The notes beneath the pieces are model-generated. The model had not been told where the DNA came from and did no database searches. It was given only the letters and a program-made list of their open reading frames with translations. From NCBI GenBank assembly GCA_013398615.1, contig VZSR01000514.1, forward strand, positions 10,335,256-10,399,255: a stretch of DNA of 64,000 nt, written 5' to 3'. Origin of the DNA: Brachypodius melanocephalos (Eukaryota; Chordata; Aves; Passeriformes; Pycnonotidae). Position 1 is the stretch's first letter. Every line of letters begins with the position of its first letter. The translations under genes were made by a program, and so were the position numbers. Positions 23,101 through 35,195 of the stretch are shown here, piece by piece.

Positions 23101-24507
23101 AAAGCCTCTGCTCCTCATTATCAATACAGAATTCCCAATAAGAAGGAAAAATACTTTTCCTCCTCATCCTCAGAGTTCACTCAAGATGCAGCCTGTGCTT
23201 TGAAAACACAGTGTCACTCAATCCTACCATGAAAAGCAATTAAAATTCCTTCATAGGGAAACCAACTTTGGGTTGGGTTTGTTTTGGTTTTTGTTGGGTT
23301 TTTTTTTCAGTCTGCTATTATAAATAATAGCAAGGAAAAAAAGAGTTTTTAATTTGTGTAAATGCCTTGACAAAGTTGTCCTTCATCCTTGTGTAAATAT
23401 TGCTCCTGTAACACTGCCAAGGAATGGCCTTGAGTGTCTACAGCCAAAAAAATAAAATCAGACCTGCTCCTATCCGAGCCCCTGAGACCTACACGTAACT
23501 CATGTTTGTGGCTGGTGTTCCAGCTCTTCAGAAATTGCCTCTGGGCCTCTCCTGACTGGGAACCCAGGCTGCTGTTCCCTGACTTCTGTGCACCATTTCA
23601 GGAGCAGTCATGGCAAGCTTTGCAAGGAAAAATACTTCTGTCAGGCAAACTGAAAAGGCTGGAGAGAAAGGCCAAGGTCTCCGAGAAGGAATTCCTTTCC
23701 AAGCATTCAGACTTGCATGCCTGGATGCTTATCTGTTCTTCCAGACTAATCCAATAAAAGATAAACTTTCTCCTCCTAAAAGCCTTTACTCCACTTTAAG
23801 CCTGGACCATTGTGGCTGAAATTCCATGGCTAAGTCCAAAGTTGATGATGGAGATAAGGAGAAGGGAATCTGTTTATCTAAAAGGGACACATTTGTGCAG
23901 AGTGAACAGAAGGAGCAGAGCTCTGTTGCATAATCTGGCCCATGTTTCTCATTTCAGTTCAGTGGGGAGGGGAGGGTAACTCCAGGCAAGATCCTACAAA
24001 TGCCTCCTCTGACCCCACTCAGAGGTGGTGTTTGTAGGATGAGTCTCAGCTCTGAAGCTTCCATTGAATCTCCAGCTCCCACACCCCATTTGATGGGAAA
24101 AGCTGCCCCTTGGGCACAAGGCTTCTCCCAGAGCCTCTGGAGACTGGAGGGTTCCATTAACTCTCATGGAAAGTGATGTGAGAATAAATCCAAGTTACTC
24201 TCCAACACCACAGGCTGCAGCTTGCAAACCTTCAGGCATTTTATGGTGCTGACATTTCATAACCCTTGAGCTTGCAGGTTTGGAGACAAAATTACAATTA
24301 CACTTCAATTACAACTGGAATGGAGTTGAATTTAAAAATCCCATAGGATAAGCACCTTGATTTTGAGGAAGTGTCCAGACTAGACCTTTCAGTCCAAGAT
24401 GGTGCTCACTTACATTCCAACCAAAAATTCATGAATCCATATGTAGAGTGAAGAGCTGAAGAACCACCTACTGTTTTCCTGAATGGAAGAATCAGCTCTC
24501 TTATGCC
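20103..24507. other. Unique non-coding DNA
   Basis: No recognised gene or LINE. The most notable part is 20940-21500, listed separately as possible regulatory DNA. Near 23270-23310 there is a GGGTTTGTTTT-type low-complexity tract. All frames of 60-130 codons here lack recognised homology. Confidence 0.55.
20940..21420. promoter_or_regulatory. Possible conserved regulatory element
   Basis: The segment begins with two CTAATTA motifs (20963-20969 and 20975-20981), exactly 12 bases apart, a spacing compatible with paired homeodomain binding. It then has a cluster of CpGs ('tctgcgccgcttcctctgcg', 'cacggcgtcaccgcgctccg') in otherwise CpG-poor DNA and no open frame of note. Such islands of preserved CpG in gene deserts often are enhancers. 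Function is inferred from composition and motifs only. Confidence 0.3.
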
Positions 24508-24784
24508 AGGACAAGAGAGAATGGGTGTAAATTGCCACAGGGCAGGGTTAGATGGGATATTGGGAAGGAATTGTTTCCTGTGAGGGTGGGGAGGCCCTGG
24601 CACAGGGTGCCCAGAGAAGCTGTGGCTGCCTCTGGATCCCTGGAAGTATCTAAGTCTAGGTTGGATTGGACTTGGAGCAGCCTGGGACAGTGGAAGGTGT
24701 CCCTGCCCATGGCAGGGGGTGGAACTGGATGAGCTTTAAGGTCCCTTCCTGCCCAGACCCTCGTGGGGTTCTATTCTATGATTA
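24508..24784 (+). mobile_element. CR1 LINE 3' fragment
   Basis: Plus-strand CR1 of about 275 bp, containing 'ggaattgtttcctgtgaggg', 'cacagggtgcccagagaag' and a 3' end around 'ggggttctattctatgatt'. 5'-truncated, non-coding. Confidence 0.94.
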
Positions 24785-25744
24785 TTCCCTACTTTTAGGG
24801 CTGTTTTCAAATCTTCAATTGCATGTGTCCCTTCCTCTACCAAAGCCCCAACACTGGCACAGCAATTCTCTTCACTTGAATGGTTCTGTGTATATTCTAC
24901 ACAGTTCTTTACCATTGAAGGCATTTGCTAAAAACGTGGTAAAATTTTAGTAAAAGAGCTGTGCTGACAGGTTTTAAGTGTGGGAAAGGCCTTCACTCCA
25001 AGTTATCAATAGATGTCACTTTGGCCAACCAATTGAAAGAGTTAAATTATTCTGGGGTTTAAGGTCAGGAAACGGTGAAACTGTAGCAGGAAAGCATATT
25101 TTACATAATGCAGAATCTCAGTCCTGAACCAAAACACTGAGAATAGCCTGGAGGAGATCAGCACCTTTCATCCAGTTCCAAGAGAGTCTGGAAACATTCA
25201 CATTTAAATTTGTCAACCACCCTTTAACCTTTTCTCCCTTTTCTTTCCATCTACTGTGGTCTCTCCACATGCACCTCCTTCCTGTTTATTGGGTATTTTT
25301 CCATTTATAAAATCAGGGGAGACCTCTTTGAGGACTCCTCCCAGGCTCAGCCTCTTTAGGGTCCTTTTTAGGATTCTCTCCCTCCAGGGCTGCTCAGTTC
25401 AAAGGGAAATCAACAGCCAAAAAAAGGTACCTGGGTGGGAAAATATTTCTCTGCAAAATAAAGATGTATCTGCCACACCTGTGGATCACAGATAACCTGG
25501 GAGAGGGGAAAGTTATTCTTTCAGAGTGCTTTCCAAATTTAAAAAAAAAAAAAGGTAAAAAAGATGAGAAATATATTCTTGACAATTGCATCGTATTTGC
25601 TGTCTCCAAATATTTAATTTTCATTTTAAAAAAGGCCTTAATCCCCTTAATTAAATCATTACATCCTGAGTACCTTGCTTTACAATTAGAAAATCAGAAG
25701 AAAGTGAAGAGCAAAGCTTTGTCTTGTCTTTTACTGTGTTCCAG

Positions 25745-25897
25745 GTGAACGCAGAGAGTACCACAACCACGGAGAAGCAGCCAGACTGGGACAGCAGCTC
25801 TGCCCCATCTTCATCCCCTGGCACCACCAGTGCCAGTAATTGGTCTGAGCACAGGAAACAAGCTGCCAAACAGCACAGAAAATGGAATAAATCCTGA
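25745..25897 (+). other. Terminal-exon candidate (50 codons plus stop)
   Basis: A pyrimidine-rich acceptor ('cttgtcttttactgtgttccag') ends at 25744. The frame starting directly after it is open for 50 codons and ends at TGA 25895-25897. The translation is Ser/Thr-rich then basic: it begins VNAESTTTTEKQPDWDSSSA, continues PSSSPGTTSASNWSEHRKQ and ends HRKWNKS. An AATAAA (25886-25891) overlaps the end of the frame. No initiating ATG is present, so it would need upstream exons. No family is recognised; about one in ten random sequences of this composition would stay open this long. Confidence 0.22.
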
Positions 25898-25932
25898 TTT
25901 TCTCCATCAAGAGTGCTCTGCCAAGCTAACAT

Positions 25933-25981
25933 CATCCATCCATCCATCCATCCATCCATCCATCCATCCATCCATCCATCC
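25933..25981. repeat. (CATC)n microsatellite
   Basis: About twelve near-perfect CATC units. It produces the HPSI and GWMD periodic peptides in the plus and minus frames, which are not genes. Confidence 0.97.
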
Positions 25982-26185
25982 TTCCAGAGGGACATTCCCA
26001 GGAGGGGATCAGCACAGAGAGCTGGAGTAAGGCAGTGCTTTCACAGGGTGTCCTGGCCACTGCAGCTGGATTGGGATGCAGAAGGAAGCCACCTCTCTTC
26101 CCCAAACAGATGCTGGGAGGTCACTCCTGGCTCAGCACAGGCTTGTTTGCAGTGGAACAGAGTGCACCCTCTGCCAGCCTACCTA

Positions 26186-26400
26186 TAATTAAAGACCTGC
26201 AGTTCCCTACACATGTATTCTTAAAACATCTGTAAGCATAATTACAGCAAGCACTTAAACAGCTCAATATGAGCCGGGCGTTCTTTTTCACCGGGAGATT
26301 GCTTTTAATGACTCCGTGTACAGCAGAGTTTGCAGATAAGGCCAGAAGTGCACCCAATTATCTCTCTGCTGGTGCTGCTTGTGTTTAAACTCACATTTTC
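26186..26400. promoter_or_regulatory. Possible conserved regulatory element
   Basis: Non-repetitive segment with several homeodomain-type AATTA/TAATTA cores ('cctataattaaagacc', 'cataattacagc', 'cccaattatctc') and isolated CpGs ('gagccgggcgttctttttca', 'ccgggagattgc'). It lacks coding character. Called on composition and motif density only. Confidence 0.25.
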
Positions 26401-27255
26401 AGGCTTTTTGGTTTGCTTCATGAGGGTTTCCATTCCTGTTAATGCTCAATTCTCCTTGCAACCACTTTAAAAATTAAGGATCCAGCCCCAAGCCTGAGCT
26501 CTGATTATCCAATTACCCTTGGAAGATGCTGTAGAGCTCAGCCCCATTTCCTTGTGTCTTCCCTCTTCACTTTGAAACGTGCTGATAGCATTCTTTTGGG
26601 AAGTGAGGGGTAGATTTTGCAGGAATTTGGCCAGAACACAGGTTGTGATGTCAGTAGTGCGGCAAAGGGTGTTTGGAAGGGGACTGAAGGCGATTTCTGG
26701 CCATGTTACAGCTCCTGTGTCCACAGTGTCCAGCTTTCTCCAAGACTCCCAGTAAGGCAGAGGTGTGGGGAGCTATTTGATGTGTAAAACACAGTTCACC
26801 CCTGGGGGATTTTTCAGCCTGGAAAAAGAGATTAAGGAACCATACTAAGAATGTCTAAAAATCTGAGCTGTTTTCCAGGGAATTTACTGTTGACTGTTTT
26901 CATTTTCTCTTTCCTGCTTGCCTGAAGAGTCACCCATCTCCCCAAATGAAAACATTGGAAAGATCTATTGGATAAACTGGGAGATCCCACAAGGGTGGGA
27001 GTGTCTTTGTTGTGAAAGGCACTGGAAGGCTTGAAAGTAAAAAGCAGAACTTATGGAGGTTTACACCATACACAAAATCTGCAACTTGGTTTTTTTTTTT
27101 TTTTTTTTAGCATGGTATGCAGACAGAAAGAAAAAACAGCTGCCTAAATAAAGAACTGGCTTACAAAGAGAACATTTTATGAACAAGTTGTTGTCTTGCA
27201 GCAAGAGGTCAAATCTGGGTCAAGGAAGAACACACAGAGGGACTTAAAAGTCAGA

Positions 27256-27330
27256 GATCATAGAACCATAGAATATCCTGAGCTGAAAGGGACACACAAG
27301 GATCATCAAGTCCCAGTTGTGCACAGGAGA
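27256..27330 (-). mobile_element. CR1-family LINE 3' tail
   Basis: Minus-strand tail beginning 'gatcatagaaccatagaata' followed by 'tcctgagctgaaagggacac' and 'ggatcatcaagtccc'. This resembles the 'sagttggaagggacccacaag' subfamily of avian CR1, distinct from the other copies. Only about 75 bp can be recognised. Confidence 0.7.
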
Positions 27331-29394
27331 GAGTGGAAGTTGATGTTCTTGGGAGTGGAGAAGGAGAAATCAAGGCATCGGTGCTTGCAAAAGCCAAATA
27401 GGAATATGCAGAGAGGTCAGAAGATGAGGACACAGAGGAGAGAGCTCACAGCTCGTGGAGCTCCTGCACTCCTCTTTACCTACAAGGCGGTGAGTGCTGG
27501 GGAGTGAAACACTGCTGCTGCTGCTTTCCAAACACGGCAGCACAGCCCCAGCAGCACAGGAGCTGCGGGCAGGGTTTGTGTGGGTTTTGTCTCTCTTGAT
27601 AACAGCATTCCACAGCAGATGATCCCGGGTGATTGCACATGCTTCCTGGGATGAGTCCTCTCTCGTGTGACCCTTCCTGCGTCACGGCCGGGCTCCCCTC
27701 ACCACAAACACCAATTGCACAATCCAGGACGCATTTTCCAGCCCATGGAAGAGCAGCCCATGTCCAGCTGGCTTCATCCTGTCACAAATGTGACCTGTGG
27801 AGCTCGCGGATGACGTAGCCCCCACTTCCCCCCTGACTCATGGACCTCTGTCCCCATCTGCCATGAGCAGACCAAGCCAGGGGCTCTGTTTGGAGCAAGG
27901 CATGTGCCAGAGCCATCTCCAGCAGGGGAAGGCACGCTTGGGATGGGCCATGAGAAACCTTCCAAAGGCCTCCCTGCAGCTTGAACTTTGGAAAAATTCC
28001 ATGGAGGAAGACCCAAGGGATGATGAGGCAGAGACCAAGGGACCATTGCTCTCACAGTGCGTGCTCGCACTGTGACCTGCTGTGTTTGCTTGGTTCTCGC
28101 CCACCAAAGCCTGAAAATGTATTTTAAAAATTCATTTCTTCCCCTAAGTTTTGAATGCCAGAATTGCATCCTCATAGCCTCATTGATCATGTTTCCACAC
28201 AGCATTCCAAGCAGTAAATACAAGAGTATTTTAATTGGCTGAAAGATTTGGACTGTCAGGAATGACACTCATCTGTGTCTGATGCTCAGCTCTAGTTCAG
28301 TGTCTTCTTCTGATCAATAGAATAGGCAGAGACTATTTCTGTACTAATTAAATTGGGAGGCATCCTTACCCAATTAACATCTGTCAGACCAGTGAGTGCT
28401 AGAAAGCCCATGCATTCCTCTAAATAACTGTAGTTGCATTTTGTGTGGATTCTATTTGGAGAATGATGGTTACGAAGACAAGTCTTGGTCAGGTATTGTA
28501 AAAGAAGACAATAAATACTGTTTAAATAAGACACACGTAATCTTTCACTGTATTCCTGCAGGATCTGAGTTCTGTTGTGGTTCAAACTAAAACAAAATAG
28601 AATTTTGCAAAAGAATCTAACATGTTTCTTCCTTTGCTGCTATAATTAGAGGCAGAAGCTATTTTAAGAGTAGTTTTCCTTTTTACTAATTCATTAAACA
28701 TGAATTTTCCCTGAAAACATTTCTCCATGTCAAGTGGCCCTAATAAACAGGATATTATACAGCTATGAGTCCAGTTCCTGCTCACAGGGAAGAAGTTTAA
28801 CAGTTTCAACACTTAAGTGGTCTGGATGTCCTTCTGTGCCAACTTCTGTCATCCTGTGTGACCTTAGATAAGGCAGTCTCTGAAACTCAGCCGTGCTCTG
28901 TGAAAAATGAAGATAACTCTCTCCCCCTTCACAGGGAAGAGATGAGCTTTAACCAAGCAGAGTAAGTAGATATCAGCCTGAAAAACAGCAAAGAAACAGC
29001 AGGGACTTTTTTCCAAGGATCTAAAGAGAACATCCTTTGCAGATGCTTTTTCCTCCACGAGTCACATTTTTAAAGGCCTTTTCACTACTATTGAAAATCA
29101 ACCTTGTTCAACTTGCAGGGTTTTTTTCAGCTTTATGTGAAGAAATTTAGCAGCCATCAGTCTTTCCCAGCTACCTTTGATGTGGGAGCTGCAGCCATGC
29201 AGGGGGTTGCTGCCTGCATTCTGATAGAGCAGGAGAAATGCTCAGTTTTGCTGGGAATCTCAGGACTTCATCATGAGAAAAGACAATATTAGAAAATTAG
29301 ATATATTTGTGTCTAAGGCTTTTGTCCTTTGGTCCATCCTCATCGGTGTCACCTGATGAAACACTGACTCTTTGGGTGAAGCAGTGGGATGGGT
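27331..29394. other. Unique DNA with a MIR-like relic
   Basis: No recognised gene. GC rises between about 27.4 and 28.1 kb with scattered CpGs, and frames open on both strands there. The MIR relic at 28835-28975 is listed separately. Confidence 0.55.
28835..28975 (+). mobile_element. MIR SINE relic
   Basis: 'catcctgtgtgaccttagat', then 'gaaaaatgaagataactctc' and 'ttcacagggaagagatgag' match in order the MIR core ('tgtgaccttgggcaagtcac'), the '...aaaatgaagataat...' segment and the '...cctcacagggttgttgtgag' end. Diverged, as expected for a >100-million-year-old SINE. Identified by eye. Confidence 0.6.
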
Positions 29395-29460
29395 GTGATG
29401 GCAGGGAGAGGATGAGCTTCAGGTCCCTCCCGACTCAAACCATCCTGATTCCATGATACC
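29395..29460 (+). mobile_element. CR1 LINE 3' tail
   Basis: About 65 bp: 'ggatgagcttcaggtccctc', then 'ccgactcaaaccatcctga' and 'ttccatgat'. Only the end of the element remains. Confidence 0.8.
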
Positions 29461-30599
29461 ACGCTCAGCTAAATTCAGATTCCAGTCAGTTTTTCTTAGG
29501 AATGGGTCTCAGATGGGCTTTGCTAGCATGTTTGCAGAAATCTAGATAAGGATGTCTTTAAAAAAGGAAGCAGAAGAACGAGAACTAAATGGGAACAATT
29601 GCTTGAGGACTCTGCTCAGTCTAGGGTAGCTGTAGCTGCAAGAGATTTGTTTGTTATTGTACAGCAGTGTATTACAAAATCATCCTTCCTGTTTCAAAAC
29701 CATCCTACCCAAAATTATGACAAACTTATTCTAGATAACTTCGAGCAGATGTGCAAACTCAGTGGGATATTTTATTTAAAAAAAAATAAATCAGTATGGA
29801 CTGTGAATTAAAAATGTTATCAGAAAGGAAATCATATCACAGAATGTGATATTCCAGACAACCATTAGATTATGTCAGCCCAGTAAATTATTCCAGCTGA
29901 GAAGTGATTAATAGAGCTCACAAATTTACAGATCAGCTACATCAGTGCTGGCTGGTCAGAGGGTGAGCTCTGACACCAGCTGCCACGGGGCAGGATGTAA
30001 CTGATTCCCCCCAGCAGTCAAATATAATAAAAATTTGAACTTGGGGATCTCTGTCCTTTTGGCAGAGTTGCAGTCATCCCTCTTCCTGACTGCTCCAGAG
30101 AGGTTTTATCCATGGCCACACGTTTCACATTAAGCACTGGAAGTTATTGGATTAGAGCAGTGCAGTGGGAAAGGTCACTCACAGAGTGGGCTCCAAGCAG
30201 CTCAGGCTTTGCTGTGTGTCCACATCAGGAGGGATAATCAGATAATCACCCTGAGTGCAGCTTTGCCACTGATTTCTGTGCTAGCACTTCACAGCTATTT
30301 GTGCAGTGTTCCAGTGCTCTTGAGAAAGCATTTCAATGAGCCCTTTCTCTGAAGTTCACCTAATATTTCCATGCAGTTTTCCTTTGGGTGAAATATTCTG
30401 TGGCTGCAGAGGTATTCTTGGAAAGCCAAAGGGGAAAGTAAATTTAATTCGACTGTTTCTTGGTTACCTGACCTTTCATATTCTGTGGCATTGGGATTTT
30501 CCAATAGTCTAGAATCTTAATTAGCTCCTTCTCTCATACTTCTCTTTTTTCTTTCTCAATCCTCCTACAGGTCCCTTCAGTTTCTTCCCAAACTGAGAT

Positions 30600-30709
30600 C
30601 CAAAAAAAAAAAACCAACAAACCCAAACAAACAAACAAAAAACAAAACAAAACAAACAAAAAAACCCCACAAAAAATCCCAACCCCTCCCCAAAAAAAAA
30701 CCCAAATAA
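30600..30709. repeat. A/C low-complexity tract
   Basis: About 110 bases made almost wholly of A with C, as AAAC and AAAAAC-type units, then CCCCAAAA runs. Probably a degraded A-rich tail expanded by slippage. Confidence 0.92.
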
Positions 30710-32679
30710 AATGGTGTGAGTTCTTCAGATGGGATAGCTCATGGTGTCATTGCTGACTTTATTCCAGTCTAGTACTGCAGTTAAATGAAAAATACTGAAA
30801 ATTCAGCTGAAAAACCTAATCATGGTTTTTCCATGTGCTTCCTTTCAAATTCTTCAATGGGCAGGGATGGCCTGCATACTTGTTTCCCATAATTATTATT
30901 ATTATAGATGCAGATCATAAGGACTGGAATTTTTATTTGTATCTTTGTGTGAATAATCACTTTTCATGCACTCCAATTTCTGTTGTAGCTGGGACTTAAA
31001 CGCTACAGAGGGTGAAATTCATTAATTTTTTACTTAACTGTGCCTTTTATCCTGCTGATTTTCAGAAGCTCTTTGCTCCTTCCTGAGACAATTTCTTCCT
31101 ATGAAGCAGATTTTTTTTTAACCATCTTAGAAATTAAACTCCAGTTCCAACTCCAGACAGTTTTGTTTCATATGCTAAACTGTCACAATCAAAGGCAGAA
31201 TCTCTGCTGAGCAGGTTTGGGAACATCTGGCTCGTTTCTTTTGACTTTTGAGGCTAATTATCTCCGAGCAGCTCGGGATTGCTAAGTATGAAATTCAGCT
31301 GCCCGGCCACAGCAGCTTGGGAGAGGCTGGGGTTTGGTTTTGTTTCTTCTCCCCCTTTGTAACTGTTTTCCCCACAGCCTTAAATCATGCTGAAATGGAA
31401 AGAGCACAAATATGTACCCAGGGAGCAGCCCACATGTGCTGGCACTCGGAGACACCACCACAGGAATTTTTTGCTGTGTGTTAGAAGAACTGGACAAGCT
31501 GTGGAGGAATCAGGGACTCTGAGGGGCTTGGGAGTTGGGAACAGCAGTGGAAAAGCTGCTCTTGTGGGGAGACTGCCACTGAGCCAGTCCAGAGGTGTTA
31601 ACCCAGGGCTGAGAACCTCCTGGTGCTGCAGAAAGTGGTGATGGAGTGTAGCTGCTCCAGGGCTCTGCCCTGTGCTGGGTGGAGCATCCAGGCTGGTCCA
31701 GCATCAGTCACATCTTCCTTCTGCATCCATGGTGGCCAGGGGATCTTGGAAAAACCAGGTCTGAACCCTGCTTGGTGTCTTTGACTGTGTCACCCAAGCC
31801 CACATTCCAAGCTGGAATGTGCTTCCCTGGGTCTACATCAAAGCCTCTTCACCCACACAGCACACGTGGCTCTGCTGCTGGTGCTGCCCATGGGCTGCTG
31901 CCAGAGAGCTGTTCCCTGACAGCTGCTGCTCCACAGGCAGGGAAAGCTTCCAGAGGGGGTTTGGCCAACAGCACTTCTGCTTTCCCATGGTCCTTCCCTC
32001 ATTCCAAGCCCCACGGGTGCTCTGTGCTGCGTGTCTGGACAGCCAAACTCAGGGGAGGCTGAAGGAAAACAGAGAGGAGACCTGTGGGGTTTCAAACCAT
32101 CTCAGTGTCCACCCCAAATGATGATCACTGAGGCTTCTGACAGGAAATAATTTCCCAAGTCAGGTGTCTCGAGTTAGAGGACTCTCAAAGTTTGGGTATT
32201 GGCCTCTAAGAGGGCTCGAGTCAATAAAGGAAATCACTGCTCACTGTGTAAAAAACACAAATACCAATTCAGCCCAGGAGCAAGCCCTTGGAATGCCAGG
32301 TGAAATACTTGCTTAAGACCTCACTGCCTGCTCCTTTCATCATTCCAGCCCCTTATGTTGCTGATTTCATGAAACCATCATCACTATTGCCACAGGGGAT
32401 CTGCTTAGCGGACAAAGCAATGCTCTGTCACTGATTGCCCCTTGCCACTGCCCCAAATTTTCCACAAAAATTCGAGGTGGGCACTGGTCCATCACAACTG
32501 CAGGATGAGTATAAAGGAAAATCAGCACAGTGGCTTACCCAGCTCAGACACTCAGGTATCACAGAGAAATCAGGAGATTAAAGACCAAGAAGGAAATGAT
32601 AATTTTCTCTAAAAAATCATCTGGGAATAACCAGAAGAATTATCTGGGTGGAAGGGTGGGATAAGATCAAATGGGTATG

Positions 32680-32684
<5 letters not shown>

Positions 32685-32712
<28 letters not shown>
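32685..32712. repeat. (AT)n microsatellite
   Basis: About twelve TA dinucleotides preceded by GTATGTATGTG. Confidence 0.95.
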
Positions 32713-33146
32713 GCCTTGAACACATTTAAGTGTGGAATTAGAAGGTCTCTAATCACTACACTGAATTTTAGAAACCCTCTATCAAACATAGTGCTGGGAG
32801 AAGGAACCTAAGCTGTTTTAAGATGGATCTTGGCAGCTTTCTGGGTGGGATTTGGTAACAGAACAGAAGGAATCCTAAACTAGAAATTAAAGGTTTTGAA
32901 AGATGGTTTTGCCCACGGGGAGATGAAAGGATATTTGCTGAGTAGTTGTCAATGAATTTTGATTGAAGCATTTTTAGGCTATTCAATAATTCTGTTCTTC
33001 TGAGCTCTGGTTGCTTCAAAGACCACGAGAACTTTTGGATTGGAGGTTTTCTTGTGTTCCTACAGATCAGCAGGGGCTGGTCCCACTCTGAGCTGGGATA
33101 TTTGGAGAGGTGTGATGAACCCACTTGGGTTCTGAAATGTTTTCAG

Positions 33147-33172
33147 GGTGCAGATGATGTGGATGGTCCAAG
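33147..33172 (+). other. Microexon-like interval, 26 bp
   Basis: The acceptor 'gaaatgttttcag' ends at 33146 and the strong donor AAG|GTAAGA starts at 33173. The interval reads GADDVDGP in one frame. Very short intervals between good splice sites are common by chance, and the pyrimidine tract is weak. No family recognised. Confidence 0.1.
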
Positions 33173-33429
33173 GTAAGAAACCATCAGCTCTCAGCTGCAG
33201 GGAATTCCTGGGAGTGAGGGAGGGATTCCCACCCTGGATATCAAATGGGAGCTCACACCTCACTTCCCACCTCTTCTGGAATCTGGCCGTGTCCCCTCCC
33301 TTTGGCACTATTGGAATTTTAGTGGCTTGAAGGTTTTTTCCTACTGATCATTCAGATTTATTTCACAGGGCCTTAAAATGCTCACAGAAAGTGCAATTTC
33401 CAGTTCCTCTACATCCCACTGTAAGAGAA

Positions 33430-33620
33430 ATCCCTTCCACCAGACTGGCCAATGAAAGACAAATTTTGTCTAATTAAACCAATTTTATGACGCATTTTAT
33501 TTGAAAGAGCCCCTTGTTTTTATTTGGCATCCACCATTTACTATTACAATGATCTTGCAAGAAATAAGCGGAGTTTGCAGGAGCTTAGCATTTTAATTGT
33601 CTGTTTTTCTACAGTCAGGA
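33430..33620. promoter_or_regulatory. Possible conserved regulatory element
   Basis: Non-repetitive AT-rich block containing 'gtctaattaaacc', 'ttatgacgcattttatttg' and 'tttactattacaatg', without coding frames. Composition resembles developmental enhancers, but no decisive motif is present. Confidence 0.2.
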
Positions 33621-33708
33621 CTATGCCAAGAGGTCAAAAATCCAGGGGCAAAAGATCCAAAGAAAATGAAGAAATATTAGATTGAATAAAATAATTTTTT
33701 TAAAAAAA

Positions 33709-33749
33709 TTAAAATAAAATAAAATAAAATAAAATAAAATAAAATAATA
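33709..33749. repeat. (AAAAT)n microsatellite
   Basis: About eight AAAAT units, preceded by T-rich and A-rich runs. Confidence 0.95.
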
Positions 33750-35195
33750 AAACAGCAGATATTTTAGCCCTTATTTGCCCTTTTTCCATTGGAGCTATTA
33801 GCCTCAGCAAAGCTGAGCCATCATGTTAATAGTTTCTGGGAGAGGTCTTGGCAAATCTGACATGAAAAATGCTGCAGGATCATTTGCCTACCAGAAGGGA
33901 AAAAAAAAAAAAAAAAGAAATCTTTTTAAAAAGGGTGCTTAAAATAATTTGTTTTTTAAAAAAGCCACAGGAAAGTCAGACCTGCCCTCAATGAGGTTTG
34001 ACTGAAATCTATTTATGGAATTTCCATAAGACTTTCTTCAGGTTGCTGAAATTTCATGGCAGGGAGTTACTGCTCCTTTCAGATTCCAGCCTTCTTAACA
34101 ACCCCAAGCTATTAAACTTTCAGAAAGAACAGCCTTTCACTTATTTTTACAGCTTGCACTCTTCAAGCTTTGACAAAGATGAAACCATAATGAAAATTAC
34201 AAACTGCAGGTATAAAACTCACCAACATCATTAAACCGTTATATTTTTTTAAGATAAAACATGATTGGGACATTTATTCTTTTCTAGGATCTTAAATTGC
34301 CTACAGATTTTTTTTTTTAATTTAATATAAAAGTAAATTAAGTTGTTTAAACCTTGAATAAAAAAGCATTTGGCTGTGGGGCAGAACATGGTCAGTGTTA
34401 GGAGATCAACATTTAAGAGCAGAAGGAGAGTGTTAATTACCCTGCCACTGAAAAAAGACTTGTTTTCAAAACCCAAAATGGAAAGAACTGACCTTGAGGA
34501 GCATCAAAGGAATCAGGAAAATATGAAAATAATTAAAATTTTGATGTGCATCATTGGGAATTTTTCATTCTTCTTCTTTAATCTGTATTTAATCCATTTA
34601 CACCGAAAGGCTCCTTCGTGTGCTCTTCCTGCCAACTTCAATCTCTTAATGCAATTCCTACAACTGTTTTACTGCTTTGATTTCAGGGCCATATGAAACC
34701 CAGTGATGTGAGCCCTTTAGGATTTATAGGTGTCTTCCTAGAAGTCTTCAGAGATGTGCATTTTTTGGTAAAATATTAAACAGTTGTCACTTCCACTTCC
34801 AATAAAATGATTTGTGCTTCCAGAGTATATTTCAATTTTCACAACAGAGGCTTATTTTGGCTCTTGAGTTTTGAATACAACATGCCAGAAACGCTGTGTT
34901 TTCACAATACTAATTAAAAAAAAACATACATTTTAAACATTTTTCAGCAGCCAAGTGTGAAATGTTGAAGGAATCTGTTAACATATTGATTGCTTTGAGC
35001 AGTGCTTTAAATTAGCTTTCTGTTCCTCTCCATATGGTTTTCCATTAAATTTAAATAAATTAAAGTTCAATTATCTGGAAGAGAGGTACAGAGTCTTCCC
35101 CAGGTTGATGGATGAATTACCACTCAACCCTCCCTGTCAGGATCTCACCAGGACTCTGCTTTTGGGTATTGTGGACCTCACCCCTTCTCTTCCAG

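Larger units (their letters stand above)
24785..27255. other. Unique non-coding DNA with a CATC microsatellite
   Basis: No recognised gene. It includes a T-run at 27090-27108, the CATC repeat at 25933-25981, an exon-like opening at 25745-25897 and a possible regulatory block at 26186-26400. Confidence 0.55.

Noticed and set aside
25651..26188. Frames with GWMD or HPSI peptide repeats
   Set aside because: Direct translation of the CATC microsatellite.
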